Shown here piece by piece: positions 34,938 through 36,615 of a stretch of DNA of 36,615 nt (the first letter of the stretch is position 1; the number at the start of each line of letters is the position of its first letter). The notes under the pieces are model-generated. The model saw nothing but the letters and a program-made list of their open reading frames with translations. It ran no database searches and was not told the origin of the DNA. The stretch is from Chlorobiota bacterium. GTDB taxonomy: Bacteria; Bacteroidota; Bacteroidia; Bacteroidales; JAADGE01. Both the position numbers and the translations under genes were made by a program. Location of the stretch: the NCBI GenBank assembly GCA_013152535.1, contig JAADGE010000075.1:1-36615 (forward strand). The letters are read 5' to 3'.

Positions 34938-35159
34938 CGCTGGAAATGTTATAGGTTAAATTAAGGTTACCGTCGTTTTGAAAAATCATATAATTTGTTG
35001 CACCTTTATCAATACGAAATTGACCGTTTGTGCTTAAATCAAAACTTAAGTTGTAATTGTCAAAATCAATTTTGGTGTCAGTAAGTAAAATTCCTCCGAG
35101 ACGAACAGCGTCAGAACTTGTTTTTGTAATACCGTTTTCAAAGGTAAAACTTCCGTTTG

Positions 35160-35465
35160 CTAATCTTTGCCATACGGAACCTCAAAATAATAATAGCCGG
35201 GTGTTACGTCTGTCGTTGTTGCTGTATTGTATATCATTAAACCGTTTGCAGGTGATGAAACAGTTGTATTATCGCTTGTTCCTGTTAATGAGATGTTTGG
35301 TATCAACATACCTTTATTGTTTACGGCACTCATGTCCAAAACGGAACTTGCAACGGGCGGAGTACCGCTTCCGTTGATACTGACAGATTGAGAAAAACTA
35401 AGAATTGTTGTGAATGAAAAAAAAACAGTTGTGAGTAATTTTGTGAGTTTGTAAGTGTAGTTCAT
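35160..35465 (-). CDS. N-terminal fragment of the fiber-like surface protein
   Basis: The first ATG upstream (35501) overlaps the likely -7 box, so I use ATG 35465 (101 residues). This gives a signal peptide (MNYTYKLTKLLTTVFFSFTT, ending LSFSQ). Then comes SVSINGSGTPPVASSVLDMS and NNKGMLIPNISLTG, a common opening of Bacteroidetes surface proteins. It proceeds to GLMIYNTA and TPGYYYFE. There the frame slips and ends after VPYGKD at a TAG. As it stands, a short exported peptide would be made. The continuation of the protein lies in the next frame (GSVWQRLANG). Confidence 0.75.
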   Translation of the reverse strand: MNYTYKLTKLLTTVFFSFTTILSFSQSVSINGSGTPPVASSVLDMSAVNNKGMLIPNISLTGTSDNTTVSSPANGLMIYNTATTTDVTPGYYYFEVPYGKD

Positions 35466-35498
35466 TATAAAATGTATTGATTTCGTCAAATGAAGAAG

Positions 35499-35530
35499 CA
35501 ATCTTATATATATTTTTTTGAATATACAAA
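35499..35530 (-). promoter_or_regulatory. Bacteroidetes-type promoter for the fiber-like gene
   Basis: On the minus strand, TTTG (35530-35527), 20 nt, then TAAGATTG (35506-35499). One mismatch to TAnnTTTG. The box ends 34 nt before the ATG at 35465, supporting that start. It probably also drives the downstream giant T9SS gene. Confidence 0.5.
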
Positions 35531-35711
35531 TTATTTTATAAACTTTATTTATTAAGATAATTAATACGTAAATGCTTGAAATTGTTTTAAATACTGTTAT
35601 GTCTTTTTATATAATCAGTTATGTAAACTTACATATAAATTTCATCAATGTGCAGGTAATAATATTTACATTAATTATGAATTAAGGACTATGTTTCGGA
35701 AGGTTTTGTAA

Positions 35712-35738
35712 AAAGACCCGTAGAATTTACGGGTCTTT
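35712..35738. terminator. Terminator after the partial GEVED/T9SS gene
   Basis: AAAGACCCGTA (35712-35722), loop GAATT, TACGGGTCTTT (35728-35738): an 11-bp perfect stem. On the minus strand it follows the stop of the partial gene by 23 bp and ends in TTTTT. Its arms share the AAAGACCCG core with the terminator at 24433-24458. Confidence 0.9.
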
Positions 35739-35761
35739 AACATTTTTGATTTTCTTTATTA

Positions 35762-36615
35762 TTAATATTTTATAAATTTTTTGACAGTTGACTTTCTGCC
35801 GTCATTAATATTCATAAAGAAAATCCCTGAGGGTAAATCTGAAATATCAATTGTGTTTTTTTGATTTAAAATAACTGATTTCAAAATTTGTCCGTTAATG
35901 TTTGTAATAGTAATTTTACTGACATTGTTTTCCGGTAATCTGATATTTATTTTATTATAAGCCGGATTCGGATATAAAGCATACAAGTTTGTTTCAAACC
36001 CGATTTCAAAGCCGCGTTCATATTGATAAGAATCTTTAGAACGTGCAACAGGAGTCAGGTACACTAAGTAATCTTCAACTTCACCGTAAGAGAATGTTTC
36101 ACAAGGTGTTACAGCAGCATCCCATTTCATGCTTACTCTCATTCTTGTGTATCCTAAAGATGTGCTTGAAGGTACTGTGAATGTTCCTGATTGTGTTGTA
36201 CTTGCACTTGAAGATCCTGTAACGATTTGTTCGCCTGCATCATCAAAATCACCGTCTCTGTTGTAATCAATGTAGATTTGCCAGAATTCGGTATATGAAG
36301 AACCTGAGAAACCGGTACTGAAATTAATTGTGTACTGATTACCGTTTACTAAGTCGGTTGACATAGATGTATTATCTTTATATCCCCCATCGTTGCCGCT
36401 TGTATTATTAATTGCACCTAATTGTACCAAATCAATCCATTCATAAGTTGAATTGCTTCCGCCGGATGCACAATAACCTGTCGGAGGATCTGTATTTACC
36501 GTTCCTCCTGCTGCAACACTTATATCATCAAAAGCAAATCCGTCAGTAGTAATTGCATAATTGTCATATTGTTGAAATTTAACAACAAATGTACTTGTCA
36601 GACTTAATCCGTTGG
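35762..36615 (-). CDS. C-terminal part of a GEVED-domain T9SS surface protein (runs off window)
   Basis: The open frame continues without a stop to the window edge (in frame from 36613), so the N-terminus lies outside. 283 residues are visible. They begin with the end of a MAM/concanavalin-like domain (FVVKFQQYDNYAITTDGFAF, then DDISVAAGG). A GEVED module follows at about 47-190, from YCASGGSNSTYEWIDLVQLG to the end at GEVEDYLVYL, with the acidic loop DYNRDGDFDD. A short linker leads to a type A T9SS sorting domain (ALYPNPAYNKINIRL, NINGQILKS, DLPSGIFFMNI, KKFIKY). No catalytic domain is visible. The protein is presumably attached to the cell surface or secreted. It shares domains with the giant T9SS protein, and a terminator separates it from the fiber-like gene. 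Confidence 0.88.
   Translation of the reverse strand, partial: NGLSLTSTFVVKFQQYDNYAITTDGFAFDDISVAAGGTVNTDPPTGYCASGGSNSTYEWIDLVQLGAINNTSGNDGGYKDNTSMSTDLVNGNQYTINFSTGFSGSSYTEFWQIYIDYNRDGDFDDAGEQIVTGSSSASTTQSGTFTVPSSTSLGYTRMRVSMKWDAAVTPCETFSYGEVEDYLVYLTPVARSKDSYQYERGFEIGFETNLYALYPNPAYNKINIRLPENNVSKITITNINGQILKSVILNQKNTIDISDLPSGIFFMNINDGRKSTVKKFIKY

Larger units (their letters stand above)
32844..35465 (-). pseudogene. Fiber-like surface-protein gene interrupted by two frameshifts
   Basis: Three consecutive reading-frame pieces on the minus strand read as one protein. Piece 1 (35465-35160) carries the signal peptide and a start domain. Piece 2 (about 35181-34861) lacks a start codon but continues sensibly with GSVWQRLANGSFTFENGITK, then FDLSTNGQFRIDKGATNYM, and GIFGSTGYGFREKAGDLEY. 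Piece 3 is the long repeat region. The first break is at about 35181, where TTTGA runs straight into GGTTCC and one base is missing for GYYYF(D)GSVW. The second is at the homopolymer 34846-34860: 15 A in the coding strand leave the frame shifted, whereas 14 or 17 would join pieces 2 and 3. The reconstructed protein would be about 870 residues. This may be a decaying gene, a phase-variable gene, or two sequencing errors. Confidence 0.75.

Overview
The window looks like a chromosomal stretch from a low-GC member of the Bacteroidota, probably an anaerobic or facultative Bacteroidales-type organism. The evidence is: several proteins ending in type IX secretion (T9SS) C-terminal sorting domains (YPNP...GIY...K); GEVED and Fn3 modules; an LptE lipoprotein next to a TPR protein and SecG; start sites mostly without Shine-Dalgarno sequences; several matches to the Bacteroidetes promoter TTTG-N19/20-TAnnTTTG; and a four-subunit 2-oxoacid:ferredoxin oxidoreductase. 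No rRNA, tRNA, CRISPR array or complete insertion sequence was seen. The species cannot be told from the sequence alone.

Layout. 0-1.9 kb: a tyrosine recombinase (-) divergent from a small zinc-ribbon protein (+). 2-5 kb: alaS and a small secreted protein. 5-6.5 kb: a flavoprotein of the dihydrolipoamide dehydrogenase/SthA type that has lost both redox cysteines (-). 6.6-7.8 kb: a collagen-like lipoprotein with an aberrant tail, a PIN-domain remnant next to a palindrome, and a tiny protein that is little more than a T9SS sorting domain. 7.8-13.2 kb: envelope genes, kdsB (-), then a sigma-54 activator, lptE, a very Lys/Glu-rich TPR protein and secG (+). 13.2-15.2 kb: groL without groES, preceded by a perfect spaced inverted repeat and followed by a strong terminator. 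15.2-19.7 kb: a five-gene cassette of ECF sigma factor, anti-sigma-like protein, a protein with tyrosine/aspartate/threonine (YDT) repeats, a T9SS cargo protein and an OmpA-family protein, closed by a terminator. 19.8-23.5 kb: a DUF3108 protein, a convergent lipoprotein, a coiled-coil protein and an Omp85-family outer-membrane protein. 23.6-24.4 kb: a Lys-rich secreted protein and an acidic lipoprotein (-). 24.5-27.2 kb: the ferredoxin-dependent 2-oxoacid oxidoreductase operon (-). 27.5-36.6 kb: large surface proteins (-): a 1779-residue T9SS protein with GEVED/Fn3 modules, a fiber-like gene broken by two frameshifts (one at a 15-nt homopolymer), and the 3' part of another GEVED/T9SS protein that runs off the window.

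How the genes fit together. Much of the window concerns the cell envelope: CMP-Kdo synthesis (KdsB), LPS export (LptE), Sec export (SecG), outer-membrane insertion or translocation (Omp85), peptidoglycan anchoring (OmpA) and T9SS surface cargo. The sigma/anti-sigma cassette is the best candidate for a little-described regulatory system. Its product order suggests a signal passing from an envelope structure to a dedicated sigma factor, but this is inferred from gene order. AlaS, GroEL and the ferredoxin oxidoreductase are housekeeping or core metabolism.
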